A stretch of DNA of 64,000 nt, from assembly GCA_035607415.1 (NCBI GenBank), contig DATNAQ010000096.1, forward strand, positions 124,001-188,000, given 5' to 3'. This document shows positions 1-9,300 of the stretch, in pieces. The notes beneath the pieces were generated by a model. It was not told the origin of the DNA. It ran no database searches and saw only the letters and a program-made list of their open reading frames with translations. The stretch's first letter is position 1. Every line of letters starts with the position of its first letter. Position numbers and translations under genes: made by a program. This stretch comes from JAQBQH01 sp035607415 (GTDB lineage: Bacteria > Myxococcota_A > Polyangia > Palsa-1104).

Positions 1-148
1 CCGTCAGCAGGAGGGAGGCTCGGCGGGCTCTGCCCGACGAGGGAGGCGGCACGCCTCCTGGGATCGCTGCGCAGTATCTCGCCGCAGCGCGTGCCGACGT
101 CGCCGGGTTGTGAACCGAAACGAAGCGATCAAGCCACGCGGCGAGATA
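1..148. other. window-edge stretch without a supported gene
   Basis: This is the region downstream of the small minus-strand protein gene ending at 149. Short open frames exist on both strands, but they are Arg/Ser-rich shadows of GC-rich DNA with no ribosome-binding site or recognisable domain. No terminator hairpin with a T-run is visible. Confidence 0.4.
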
Positions 149-484
149 CTAGCGCGGGACGTAGACGACGGTGGCGCCGGAGTAGCGCGGCTCGTAGACG
201 ACGCCGCCACAGGGCGCGCCGACGTAGCAGCCGTGCGGCAGCGTGGCCACGGCGGCGGCGGTGCCGACGGCGGCGGCGGTGCCCACGGCCGCCGCGGTGC
301 CCACGGCCGCGGCGCCGACGATCGGCGCGGCGTACGCGGTGCGGCGCACGCTGCGGCGCGCGGCGCCGGCGAAGCTGACCGGCGTCAGCGGCCGGCCGAT
401 GATCGCCGCCGCCTCGACGGTGATGAGCGACGCCGCCAGCGCGACGAAGGCGAGGCAAAGGCGTCTTCCAATGCTGCGACGCAT
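149..484 (-). CDS. small secreted Ala/Gly-rich protein of unknown function
   Basis: The 111-residue protein starts with an Arg-rich n-region and a hydrophobic stretch (LCLAFVALAASL) that reads as a signal peptide or membrane anchor. The middle repeats the unit AAAVGT about four times, encoded by an 18-bp tandem repeat around 243-315. The C-terminus has two cysteines (CYVGAPCGG) and a Tyr/Val-rich end. A strong Shine-Dalgarno (aaaggagg) sits 5 bp before the ATG at 484. It lies 10 bp downstream of the DUF2092 gene on the same strand, so the two are probably co-transcribed. The function is unknown. The signal peptide, good RBS and operon position argue that it is a real gene despite low complexity. 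Confidence 0.6.
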   Translation of the reverse strand: MRRSIGRRLCLAFVALAASLITVEAAAIIGRPLTPVSFAGAARRSVRRTAYAAPIVGAAAVGTAAAVGTAAAVGTAAAVATLPHGCYVGAPCGGVVYEPRYSGATVVYVPR

Positions 485-494
485 GGGTCCTCCT

Positions 495-1247
495 TTAGCG
501 GGCCGCGCGATCGGGGTGCACCGGGATCCACTTGATCCGCTGGGCGCCCGGCGGCGGCGTGAAGTTGAAGGTGCTCGCGTCGACGGGAACGTTGGGCTCC
601 CAGCGCGTGAGGTTCACGGTGAACTCGGGACGCGCCGCCTGATCCTTGGTGCTGATCACGTAGCGATGCGGCAAGGGGCGCGGCCCGTCCTCGATCCAGA
701 TCTGCCAGTCGACGTTGGTGCCGCGGAAGGCGAGGTGGTGGCACGGCACGCCGTCGACGGTCTCGATGCCGAGGTCACGCGCCGAGCGCACGTCCTCCAT
801 GAGGTCGTCGTACGGCCGGCTGACGAGCAGGTCGCCGCCCGGCGCGTCGAAGCCGTAGCGAGCGCGCGCGAAGTCGATGGCCCCATCGAGCGTCCCCGGC
901 GCCGGCGAGCTGGCGTAGAAGCCGGTGCGCTTGCCGTAGATGCTGAGCTCCTTGCCGTCGTAGCGGATGACGGTGTCGGTCGCTGCGCCCAGGCGATCGT
1001 CGCGCAGCTTGTTGGGCCGCTGCACGGTGACCTTGGAGTCGGACAGAAACTGCAGCTTCTGCCCGTCGGTGGTGACCTTCTCGTCGACGGCCTTCGACTC
1101 GACGCGGAAGGTCTTGAGGCCGGCCAGATAGTTGCTCATCTGGCGCAGCTTCTCTTCGGCGCCGGGATCGATTTGCGTGCGCGCGGTCTCGACGGCGAAT
1201 GCGGGGCTCGCGACCAACCCCAGTAGCAACAGCCACGTCGTTTTCAT
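495..1247 (-). CDS. DUF2092 family periplasmic protein
   Basis: The 250-residue protein begins MKTTWLLLLGLVASPAFA, a clean signal peptide ending in an AxA site, so it should be periplasmic. The mature part matches the DUF2092 pattern: an opening helix (EKLRQMSNYLAGLKTFRV), a lolA-like beta sheet with RYDGKELSIYGK, the DGVPCHHLAFRG motif, and WQIWIEDG followed by PLPHRYVI. The start at 1247 is chosen over longer in-frame options because of the signal peptide and the cgaggagga Shine-Dalgarno at 1251-1258. The biochemical role of DUF2092 is not established; the fold suggests a lipoprotein-carrier-like barrel, which is inference. The small secreted protein gene follows 10 bp downstream. Confidence 0.85.
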   Translation of the reverse strand: MKTTWLLLLGLVASPAFAVETARTQIDPGAEEKLRQMSNYLAGLKTFRVESKAVDEKVTTDGQKLQFLSDSKVTVQRPNKLRDDRLGAATDTVIRYDGKELSIYGKRTGFYASSPAPGTLDGAIDFARARYGFDAPGGDLLVSRPYDDLMEDVRSARDLGIETVDGVPCHHLAFRGTNVDWQIWIEDGPRPLPHRYVISTKDQAARPEFTVNLTRWEPNVPVDASTFNFTPPPGAQRIKWIPVHPDRAAR

Positions 1248-1612
1248 GTGTCCTCCTCGACGCCGACGCGAGGCGCCCGACGAGGAGCAATGCACATCCG
1301 TTGCCGATCGGTGCCGGCGCGTACGCTGAATGGTCGACGCGGCGGGGCGACAAGTGGCGCGACGGCTATTCGCTTGGCGGCACGAAGGGCCAATCGAGGC
1401 AGAGCGGCGTGCCCGATCGGGGCAACTCCCGCCGTTCAGTGCTCGTACATCGAGCTGTTCGATGGCCATCACCCGTCGCTAGCGGTGAAGTCTCCAGCCT
1501 CGTTCGCGCACGTCTGCGAGCGGAGCTGGATCGGGCGCCTTTTCCACGGACGGATCGGCCCCGCAGCAACCGCAAAGCCGAGCGCGACGAACAACGTCTT
1601 GCGACACCGCAG
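1248..1612. other. 365-bp intergenic region, promoter side of the DUF2092 gene
   Basis: It separates the DUF2092 start from the stop of the upstream di-heme oxidoreductase gene, both on the minus strand. It must hold the DUF2092 promoter, but no convincing -35/-10 pair is visible. Right after the oxidoreductase stop the same minus-strand frame stays open for about 48 codons with a hydrophobic start (LFVALGFAVAAGP); it has no RBS and is not called as a gene. No clear terminator hairpin was found. Confidence 0.4.
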
Positions 1613-2980
1613 CTACAGCGAATTCAGGAACGCGACCAGCGCATCGCGATCGCTCTTCGACAGCGTGCGGAACGCCTCGCGCGCCGCGGCGCCCTGGCCG
1701 CCGTGCCACAGGATCGCCTCGGCGAACCCGCGCGCACGTCCGTCGTGCATGAGGAACAGGTAGCCGTCGATCGGCTCGACGAGCCCGAGCCCCCACAACG
1801 GCGGCGTGCGCCACTCGCTGCCGCTGGCGCCGTAGTCGCTGCGCCCGTCGGCGAGATCGGGCCCCATGTCGTGGAGCAGCAGATCCGTGAACGGCCGGAT
1901 CGTCTGATTCGACAGCTCCGGCCAATCGGGCAGCGTCCCCGTCGTCATCTTCGGGATGTGGCACGACGCGCATCCGATCTTCTGGAACAGCTGCTCGCCG
2001 CGCAGCGCGTTTTGATCGTCGAGGTCGCGCCGCGCCGGCACCGCCAGCGACAGCGCGTGCACCACGATCCCGTCGGTCTTGAGCGAATCGAGGTTGGGCT
2101 CGGTCATCGACATCGGCGCCGCCAGGCACGCCGTCTGCGCCGGCGGGCAGTTCTCCGTCGGGTAGAGCGCGTTGGTGATGCCGACGTCGTTGCGGAAGGC
2201 CGACAGCGCCTGCTGCTTCAGCGTCGGCTGATTCGCCTTCCAGCCGAAGCGCCCGAGCGCCATCGTCTGCGTGTCGTCGTTCCACACGTAGTTGGGGTGG
2301 CCGCCGTTCTGCGCCGCGAAGCCGACCACCGTCGACTCGTCGACCGCCTCGAGGAGGCCCAGGCCCACCGTCTGCGGGGCCAGCCGCGGCCCGATGTGCG
2401 TCGCCGCCGGCGCGCCGAACGCGGGCGACGCGATCGTGTAGGTCGGCTTGCGCAACGAGTAGCTCTCGCCGTCGCCGTACGTCCCCGGCATCTCCTCGTA
2501 GGTCACCTGCGGCGTGCCTTCGCCGGGCACGCCGAGGATGCCGTAGGGGTTGAGCTGATCGCCGTAGACCGGATCGGGCGCCGGTCCGTCATGCTCGTTG
2601 GTCCCGTCGACGCTCAGGCGCAAGAGGAGCCCGAGGAACGGATCGTCCGCCGACGCGGGCGTGGCCCCGCGCCCGTTGTTGGCGTGGCACGCCGAGCAGG
2701 AGAAGCCGTTGAACGTCGGCCCCAGCCCGTCGGCGCCTTGCGGCGTGGCCGGCGCCGCCACCCAGTTGCGGTTGAAGATGCCGTCGCCGATCTGGAACGA
2801 GCTGCGGTAGTCGGCCGAGAGGTTGCGCGCCGGGTAGGCGAACGCTTCGTCGCCGTCGTCGAAGATGGTGGTGTCGCCGCCGAGGAGCGCCTCCGACGGA
2901 TCGACCGACAAGCGATCGTTGCAGCCGAGCGCGGCGCACGCGGCGAAGAGGAACAGCGCAGCCGTGCGCGTCGTGCTCAT
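1613..2980 (-). CDS. di-heme oxidoreductase lipoprotein (COG3488, MauG/peroxidase-like)
   Basis: The 455-residue exported protein has a lipobox-type N-terminus (AALGC at 16-20), so it is probably lipid-anchored. Two CXXCH heme-c sites are visible, CSACH at about 95-99 and CASCH near 335, in the arrangement of the COG3488 'thiol oxidoreductase' family. The C-terminal signature FLMHDGRARGF followed by EAILWHGG is typical of that family and of MauG/CcpA relatives. The ATG at 2978-2980 overlaps the imelysin stop (ATGA), so the two are translationally coupled. COG3488 and imelysin genes occur together in iron-uptake-type loci of many bacteria. A role in periplasmic iron or redox handling is therefore likely but inferred; the substrate is unknown. 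Confidence 0.88.
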   Translation of the reverse strand: MSTTRTAALFLFAACAALGCNDRLSVDPSEALLGGDTTIFDDGDEAFAYPARNLSADYRSSFQIGDGIFNRNWVAAPATPQGADGLGPTFNGFSCSACHANNGRGATPASADDPFLGLLLRLSVDGTNEHDGPAPDPVYGDQLNPYGILGVPGEGTPQVTYEEMPGTYGDGESYSLRKPTYTIASPAFGAPAATHIGPRLAPQTVGLGLLEAVDESTVVGFAAQNGGHPNYVWNDDTQTMALGRFGWKANQPTLKQQALSAFRNDVGITNALYPTENCPPAQTACLAAPMSMTEPNLDSLKTDGIVVHALSLAVPARRDLDDQNALRGEQLFQKIGCASCHIPKMTTGTLPDWPELSNQTIRPFTDLLLHDMGPDLADGRSDYGASGSEWRTPPLWGLGLVEPIDGYLFLMHDGRARGFAEAILWHGGQGAAAREAFRTLSKSDRDALVAFLNSL

Positions 2981-4098
2981 AGGTTGTTGACGATCCCGAG
3001 CGTCGCCGCCGCCTGGTCGAGCAGGCCCTGCACCGGCGCGAACGCGTCGATCGCCGCCTGCACCGCCTGGTACTCCGGCGTCGACGGATCGGCGATCACC
3101 GCGTGATCGAACGGCGGCGGGATGGCGGCGATGGCCGCCTTCACCGTCGCCAGCTGCTGCGTGACTTGAGCGGCGAGCGCGGGATCCTTGGCCGCCACCA
3201 GCGACTGCACCGACGGCCCCTGCAGGTCGTGATACTGGCCGAGCCACACGTCCTCGACGCCGAGCATGTTGGCGTTCAGATCGATCGAGGTGCTCTCGCT
3301 GAAGCAGGACTCCTCGTCCTTGCGATCCTGCGAGCGGAACGGATCGGACATGCGCTCGTAGAGCAGCTCGGAGATCGCCAGCTGCGAGAAGCCACGATAG
3401 ATCTTGGTGAGCCCGTCCTTCGGCGAGCCCGCCACCATCTTGGCGCCGTAGCTCTGCTTGTCGGTCAGATCCCACTGTGCCTCGAGGCCGCGCATGTCGT
3501 CGAGGAGGAGCTGCGTCGCCACGCTCAGATAGGTGCGCCGCCGATCCTGGTTCGCCGCGGTGCCCCCGTCGACGAAGTCGGTGTAGGGCCGCTGCCCCGG
3601 ACCGTCGGTCTGCGAGACGCGCTGGCCCCAGAGCAGGAGCTCGATGGCGTGAAAGCCCGTCGACAGGTTCTCGAGGCCGCCCTTTTCGTCGGCGGTGGCG
3701 AGCACCGTCGCCGTCAGCTGCGGATAGTCGGTCGGATCGTTGATGATGCCGCCGAGCGGGTTGCCGGCGGTGTAGTCGATGAACGCTTCGTCGATCGGCC
3801 ACTCGTTCATCCCGCCCTGCGCCTGGTCCATCGGCCCGCCGTAGAAGCGGCTGACCTCGCACTCGCCGTACGACGGCCGCACGGCCAGATAGGCCTGCTG
3901 CGCCGCGACCTGCAGATCCGCCGACGGCGCCGCCACGAACGCGTCGACCGCCGCCTTCAGATCTTCGAGGCGCGCGATGACGTCTTTGTAGTTGGCGTCG
4001 AGGTTGACGGCGTACTGGTGGACGACCGGCGCCACCGGATCGGGCTGGCTGCAGCCGATCGCGAGCGCCGCGAGGAGAGGCAAGGCCTTGCTTGGCAT
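2977..4098 (-). CDS. imelysin family (M75-like) lipoprotein
   Basis: About 373 residues from the ATG at 4098; a GTG at 4107 in frame is an alternative start. A short signal peptide ends at a lipobox (LAALAIGC), which predicts an envelope lipoprotein. The family motif GFHAIELLLWG (canonical GxHxxE) lies near residues 146-156 and the C-terminal helical bundle is intact. Imelysins such as IrpA and EfeO relatives are linked to iron acquisition and the GxHxxE motif is thought to contribute to metal binding; peptidase activity is doubtful in the family. It sits 10-20 bp after the phosphatase gene and overlaps the di-heme oxidoreductase by 4 bp, forming a three-gene operon. No Fur box was recognised. 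Confidence 0.9.
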   Translation of the reverse strand: MPSKALPLLAALAIGCSQPDPVAPVVHQYAVNLDANYKDVIARLEDLKAAVDAFVAAPSADLQVAAQQAYLAVRPSYGECEVSRFYGGPMDQAQGGMNEWPIDEAFIDYTAGNPLGGIINDPTDYPQLTATVLATADEKGGLENLSTGFHAIELLLWGQRVSQTDGPGQRPYTDFVDGGTAANQDRRRTYLSVATQLLLDDMRGLEAQWDLTDKQSYGAKMVAGSPKDGLTKIYRGFSQLAISELLYERMSDPFRSQDRKDEESCFSESTSIDLNANMLGVEDVWLGQYHDLQGPSVQSLVAAKDPALAAQVTQQLATVKAAIAAIPPPFDHAVIADPSTPEYQAVQAAIDAFAPVQGLLDQAAATLGIVNNL

Positions 4099-4117
4099 GC
4101 GGGGCACCGCCCCGAGT

Positions 4118-4711
4118 TTACCCCCGATGCGTCAGGCGTGCATACGTGCGGTCGAGCCCGCGGAAGAAGAGGGTGCGCAGCCCGCCGTGGCCGAAGTCGA
4201 CCGCCTCGCGCTGCCACGCCAACCCGGGATCCCAGCCTTCGACCCAGACGCGGTAAAGCGCGACGACGAGCGAGGTGCGATCGCGCCCCTGCTTGCAGTG
4301 CACGTAGACCGGCGCGCTCGCGTCCTTGAGCTCGCCGACGATCTCGGTCATCAGCGCCCCCGACGGCGTCGACATGCCGTAGAAGGGATGGCTGCGCACC
4401 GTCATGCCGAGCTTGGCGGCGGCGGCGGTCTCCTGCTTGACGACGTCGCCGTCGGTCACGAAGGTGATGATCGTTTTGACCCCGAGGTCGGCGAGCAGCT
4501 CGAGCTGCGCCGGGTCCGGCTGGCCGCCGCGGTAGAGCAGCGGCGTCACCTGCGCGAAGCGATCGGGCCCGCGCGCCGACGACAGCGCGGCGAACGCGTT
4601 CTCGTGATCGGCACCGACGGCGGCGTCACGCAGCGGCGCGGCCGTGTACGTGTGCGCGCAACCGGCGGCGACAGAAAAGATGGCGAGTGTAGACAGGGCA
4701 ACCTTGCGCAT
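4118..4711 (-). CDS. exported dual-specificity phosphatase-like lipoprotein
   Basis: The 197-residue protein starts MRKVALSTLAIFSVAAGC, a lipoprotein signal with the AAGC lipobox. The catalytic P-loop HCKQGRDRTS (HCx5R[S/T]) is present at about 137-146, preceded by YVHC and followed by a helical segment, as in cysteine-dependent dual-specificity/tyrosine phosphatases. The general-acid region around YRGGQPDPAQL also fits. Being exported, it cannot act on cytosolic phosphoproteins; lipid phosphates, inositol phosphates or surface substrates are possible, which is inference. The start at 4711 is preferred because upstream in-frame codons precede a clear signal peptide. It is the first gene of the operon with imelysin and the di-heme oxidoreductase. 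Confidence 0.82.
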   Translation of the reverse strand: MRKVALSTLAIFSVAAGCAHTYTAAPLRDAAVGADHENAFAALSSARGPDRFAQVTPLLYRGGQPDPAQLELLADLGVKTIITFVTDGDVVKQETAAAAKLGMTVRSHPFYGMSTPSGALMTEIVGELKDASAPVYVHCKQGRDRTSLVVALYRVWVEGWDPGLAWQREAVDFGHGGLRTLFFRGLDRTYARLTHRG

Positions 4712-4899
4712 CCGACGAAGTATGTCGGGCTCCTGGTCGTCGGCCAGGCGAACTCGGTCATCGTTTCGTATCGATCGCGCGACCTCCGTCACGAGCTCGC
4801 TCTTCGTGCAAGCGCTGCGCAGTCGCGTCCAGTGCGACAATTTGCCGCAGCGAGCGTTACGAAACTTTCAGCGAGTGCGAGTACAATGGAGCGAGCCCG

Positions 4900-5307
4900 A
4901 TGAAGGTCCTACTCGTCGAAGACAACCTACTGAACCAGGAGCTCGCTCGCGATCTGCTCGAGGCGGCCGGCCACGCCGTGGAGCTCGCCGTCGACGGCGC
5001 GGAGGTGCGCCGCCAGGTCGCCGACGGCGCCGTACCCGACGTCGTGCTGATGGACGTGCTCCTTCCCGGAGCCGACGGCGTCACGCTGCTCGGCGAGCTG
5101 CGCGCGACCCCACGCTTCCGTGGCGTGCCGGTGATCGCGGTGACCGCACAGGCGCTCGCCGGTGACCGCACGCGCTTCATGAACGCCGGCTTCGACGCCG
5201 TCCTGACCAAGCCGATCGACACGCGAACTTTCGTGGCGGAGGTGGAGCAATACGCACACGTGCGTGCAGCGAAGGAGGGAGATGGCGAAGCTTCTGATCG
5301 TCGATGA
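4900..5307 (+). CDS. single-domain response regulator (CheY-like)
   Basis: The 135-residue receiver has the acidic pair near residues 7-8 (LLVEDN), the phospho-acceptor Asp52 in VVLMDVLLP, the Thr of AVTAQ and the Lys104 of TKPID, so it is a complete, activatable receiver with no output domain. GGAG precedes the ATG at 4900. Its 3' end overlaps the next gene's start by 26 bp, and that gene's Shine-Dalgarno lies inside this coding sequence, so the two are coupled. It probably acts as a phosphotransfer shuttle or phosphate sink for the downstream kinases; this is inferred from order only. Confidence 0.9.
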   Translation: MKVLLVEDNLLNQELARDLLEAAGHAVELAVDGAEVRRQVADGAVPDVVLMDVLLPGADGVTLLGELRATPRFRGVPVIAVTAQALAGDRTRFMNAGFDAVLTKPIDTRTFVAEVEQYAHVRAAKEGDGEASDRR

Positions 5308-6367
5308 CGAGCCGGTAAACCGCGAGCTGTTGCACGCCTACCTCGAAGGCGACGAGCACGAGCTGGCCGACGCCGAGAGCGGAGAGCGCGCGCTCGTCGT
5401 CGCCCGCGACTGGCGCCCCGACCTCGTGCTCCTCGACGTGATGATGCCGGGCCTGAGCGGCTTCGACACCGCTCGCTTCCTCAAGGAGCTGGCGCCCGAC
5501 GAGTTCCTGCCGGTGATCCTGGTGACCGCGCTCGCCGATCACGACTCGCGCTTGCAGGGGCTGCGCGCCGGCGCCGACGAGTTTCTGACCAAGCCGATCG
5601 ATCGTCACGAGCTCATCATCCGCGTCGCCAACCTGCTCGCGCTGCGCACCAAGGAGGCGGCGCTGCAGCGGCGCAACCTCGAGCTCGTCGAGCTGCAGCG
5701 CTTCCGCGAAGAGATGTCGGCGATGATCGTGCACGACCTCAAGAACCCGCTGTCGGCGGTGCTGGCCAACGTCGACTTCGTGCTCGACGACGACCGCACC
5801 AGCACCGAGAACCTCGACGCCCTGCGCGACGCCAAGTCGGCCGGCGGGCGCGCGATCCGCCTGCTCGCCAACCTGGTCGACGTCGCCCACGTCGAGGCCG
5901 GCACGCTGCAGCTCAAGCGCTCGCGCATCCCCGTCGGCGAGCTGATCGCGCCGTTGGTGCGCCAGCGCGGCCACCTCGCCGGCGCGCGCGGCATCCGCAT
6001 CGACAGCAAAATCGATCCCGGCGTCGAGCTGCACGCCGATCGCGAGCTCGTCTCGCGCATCATCGAGAACGTCTTCGACAACGCCTTCCGCCACACGCCG
6101 CCGGGCGGCCGCATCGCCGTGTGCGGGCGGCGCTGCGACGGCGATTCGGTGCGCCTCAGCATCGGCAACAGCGGCGCCGCCATTCCGCCCGAGGCGCGCG
6201 CGCGCATCTTCGACAAGTTCGCGCAGGCCGGCGAAGGGCAGGGGCGCATGAACCTCGGGCTCGGTCTCTACTTCTGCCGGCTCGCCGCCGAGGCGCACGG
6301 CGGGCGCATGTGGGTCGACGAGACGCCCGAGCTGCCGACGGTGTTCAGCCTCGAGCTGCCGGTGTGA
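5282..6367 (+). CDS. response regulator-histidine kinase (REC-HisKA-HATPase)
   Basis: This 361-residue soluble protein begins with a receiver (VDDE acidic pair, Asp at about 52 in LLDVMMP, Lys in TKPID), then a coiled linker, an H-box MIVHDLKNPLSAV with His near 150, an N-box IIENVFDNAFRHTPPGG and a Gly-rich ATP lid ending LGLGLYFCRLAAEAHGG. The order REC then kinase is that of internal phosphorelay kinases controlled by an upstream signal. The start at 5282 is fixed by a strong Shine-Dalgarno (gaaggagg) 4 bp ahead. It sits between a free receiver and a large hybrid kinase, 4 bp before the latter, so all four genes of this block are likely one transcript. Confidence 0.92.
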   Translation: MAKLLIVDDEPVNRELLHAYLEGDEHELADAESGERALVVARDWRPDLVLLDVMMPGLSGFDTARFLKELAPDEFLPVILVTALADHDSRLQGLRAGADEFLTKPIDRHELIIRVANLLALRTKEAALQRRNLELVELQRFREEMSAMIVHDLKNPLSAVLANVDFVLDDDRTSTENLDALRDAKSAGGRAIRLLANLVDVAHVEAGTLQLKRSRIPVGELIAPLVRQRGHLAGARGIRIDSKIDPGVELHADRELVSRIIENVFDNAFRHTPPGGRIAVCGRRCDGDSVRLSIGNSGAAIPPEARARIFDKFAQAGEGQGRMNLGLGLYFCRLAAEAHGGRMWVDETPELPTVFSLELPV

Positions 6368-6371
6368 TCTC

Positions 6372-9300
6372 ATGAGCGAGCCCGGCGAGCGCGGCGCGGC
6401 GTGGTTCGGCCCCGAGAGTGACGAGGGGCTGCGCGACTTCATGCGCGTCTACGACGCGCAGTACGACGAGATCCTGGCCGAGACCATGCGCGTGGTGCGC
6501 GGGCACGCCGAGTTCGCGCCGGTGCTCGCCGCCATGACGCCGCAGATGCTCGACGACGAGAACCGCCGCTCGCGCGAGCGGCTGCGCCGGGCCGTCGCGG
6601 GCGACTGGGCGGCCTACGAGGTCGAGCTGCGCGCGCAGGGCGCGGGCTACGCGCACATGGGGATGTCGTTCAGCGGCTGGTACGACCTCGTCGGGGCGCT
6701 CAAGCGCTTCCTCACTCCACGGCTGATCGCCGCGATGGGGAGCGAGCCGGCGCGCCTCGCCGGGGCGCTCTCGGCGATGATGACGTTCGTCGATCGCACG
6801 ATGTCGGTGATCGGCGAAGAGTACCTGGCGACCAAGGAGATCAAGCTCGCCGCCCAGCGCAGCCGCGCCGAGCGCAACGAGCAGCGCTACCGGATGCTGT
6901 TCGACAACAGCCCGGCGCCGATGTGGGTCTACGACGTCGAGACGCTGCGCTTCCTCGCCGTCAATCGCGCCGCCATCGATCATTACGGCTACTCCGAGGC
7001 CGAGTTCCTCGCCATGAGCATCGAGGACATCCGCTTCCCCGAGGACCTCGGTCGGCTGCAGCGCGAGGCGACGCGCACCAAGTCGGCCGACGCGCCGACC
7101 GATCTCGGCGAGTGGCGCCATCGCAAGCGCGACGGCAGCGCCATCACCGTCGAGCTGCGCCTGCAGAACTGCGAGCTCGGCGGCCGGCGCGCGCACATGA
7201 TCGCCGCCACCGACGTCTCGGAGCGCAACCGCGCGCTCGGCGCTCTGGCGCAGTCCAAGGAGCGCTATCGCACGCTCGTCGCCGCCACCAGCGCCGTGGT
7301 CTGGCGCGCCGAGGCCGACGGTTCGTTCATCGTGCCGCAGCCGTCGTGGGAGACCTACACCGGCCAGCCCGCCGACGCCTACGCCGGCGAAGGCTGGCTC
7401 GACGCCATCCACGAGCAGGACCGCGAGCGCATCCGCGCCGCCTGGGCCGCCGCGCGCGCCACCCGCGCACTGTTCGAGGCCGAGGGCCTCTTGCGCCACG
7501 CGCCGAGCGGCAGCTATCGCTACTTCCTCGTGCGCGCGGTCCCGCTCGCCGACGGCGCCGGCGAGCTGCGCGAGTGGATCGGCACGGTCACCGACATCGA
7601 CGAGCGCAAGCGCGCGGAGCTGCCCGGCCGCTTCTTCGCGCTCTCGCTCGATCTCTTGTGCATCGCCGGGCCGGACGGCTACTTCAAGCGCGTCAACCCG
7701 GCGTTCCGCTCGCTCGGCTACACCGAGGCGGAGCTGATGGCCGCGCCGTTCATCTCGTTCGTGCATCCCGACGATCACCCCGCCGCTCGCGCCGCCGTCG
7801 AGAAGCTGATGCGCGGCGAGCCGCTCATCGCCTTCGAGTGCCGCTTCCGCTGCAAGGACGGCTCCTATCGCGACACGCTGTGGAACGACGCCGCCGATCC
7901 GTCGGGCTTCATCTACGCCGCGGCGCGCGACATCACCGAGCGCAAGCGCGCCGAGCGCCAGTTGGCCGAGCTCAACCGCCAGCTCACCGAGCGCAACGAG
8001 GAGCTGACGCGCGCCAGCCGCGCCAAGACCGACTTCCTGGCCATGATGTCGCACGAGCTGCGCACGCCGCTCAACTCGATCATCGGCTTCTCCGAGGTGC
8101 TCATCGACGGCAAGTTCGGCGTGCTCAACGACAAGCAGGCGCGCTACCTGCGCAACGTGCACGGCTCGGGGCGGCACCTGCTCGGCCTCATCAACGATCT
8201 CCTGGATCTGTCGAAGGTCGAGGCCGGGCGGCTCGACATCGTGCGCCAGCCGTGCGCGCCGCGCCTGCTCGCCGCCGACGCCATCGTGACCTTGCAGCCG
8301 CAGGCGGCGGCGCGCGGCGTGCGCGTGGTGCTCGACGCGCCGGCGGACGGATCGCTGCCGCCCATCAGCGCCGACGGCGCGCGCTTCAAGCAGGTGCTCT
8401 ACAACCTGTTGTCGAACGCCATCAAGTTCACCGCGGCCGACGGCGAGGTGCGCGTCACCTGCGGCGTGGGGCCCGAGCCCGGCTTCGTGCGCACGTCGGT
8501 GAGCGACAACGGCGGCGGCATCTCCGACGAGGATGTGGCGCGCCTGTTCACGCCGTTCACCCAGCTGGCCAACGCCGCCGAGCGCGGCGGCACCGGGCTC
8601 GGCCTGGCGCTCACCAAGCAGCTCGTCGAGGTCATGGGCGGGCGCATCAGCGTGCACAGCCGGGTCGGCGAAGGCAGCACCTTCTCGGTCGATCTGCCGG
8701 TGTACGACGGCGTGCCGCAGGTGCAGACGCCGCGCGTCGTGCCGGGCGGGACGGCGCCGCTCGCGCTCGTCGTCGACGACGATCCGGCGGCGCGCGAGCT
8801 CCTCGGGCTGGCGCTGCAGGGCAGCGGCTTCCGCACGCTGGCCGCGTCGAGCGGCGACGAGGCGATCGCGCAGGCGCGCCGCTACCACCCCGACGTCATC
8901 ACGCTCGATGTGTTCCTGCCGACGATCGACGGCTGGGACGTGCTGCAGCTGTTGAAGGGCGATCCGCAGACCGCGGCGATCCCGGTGGTGATGGTGAGCA
9001 TCTCGAGCGATCGCGGGCGCGCTTTCAGCCTCGGCGCGGTCGAGCACCTGGTCAAGCCGGTCGCGCGCGAGGCGCTGCTCGAGGCGCTGGCGCGGCGCAG
9101 CTTCACCACCAAGGTCAAGAGCGCGCCGGTGCACGTGCTCGCCATCGACGACGACGTGCGCCAGCTCGATCTGTTCCGCGCCGCGCTCGAGCCGCAAGGG
9201 TTTCGCGTGCGCGTCGCCGCCAGCGGACGCGCCGGCGTCGAAGCGGCGCGCTCGGGACCGGTCGACCTGGTGCTCCTCGATCTGGTGATGCCGGACATCT

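Noticed and set aside
1466..1612. Short minus-strand frame following the di-heme oxidoreductase stop (LFVALGFAVAAGP start) as a small secreted protein or read-through extension
   Set aside because: There is no ATG/GTG start with Shine-Dalgarno, the rest is Arg-rich, and no family resemblance was found.
4882..4887. TACAAT as -10 of the receiver gene at 4900
   Set aside because: It would place the RNA start within or after the Shine-Dalgarno site, and no -35 is present.
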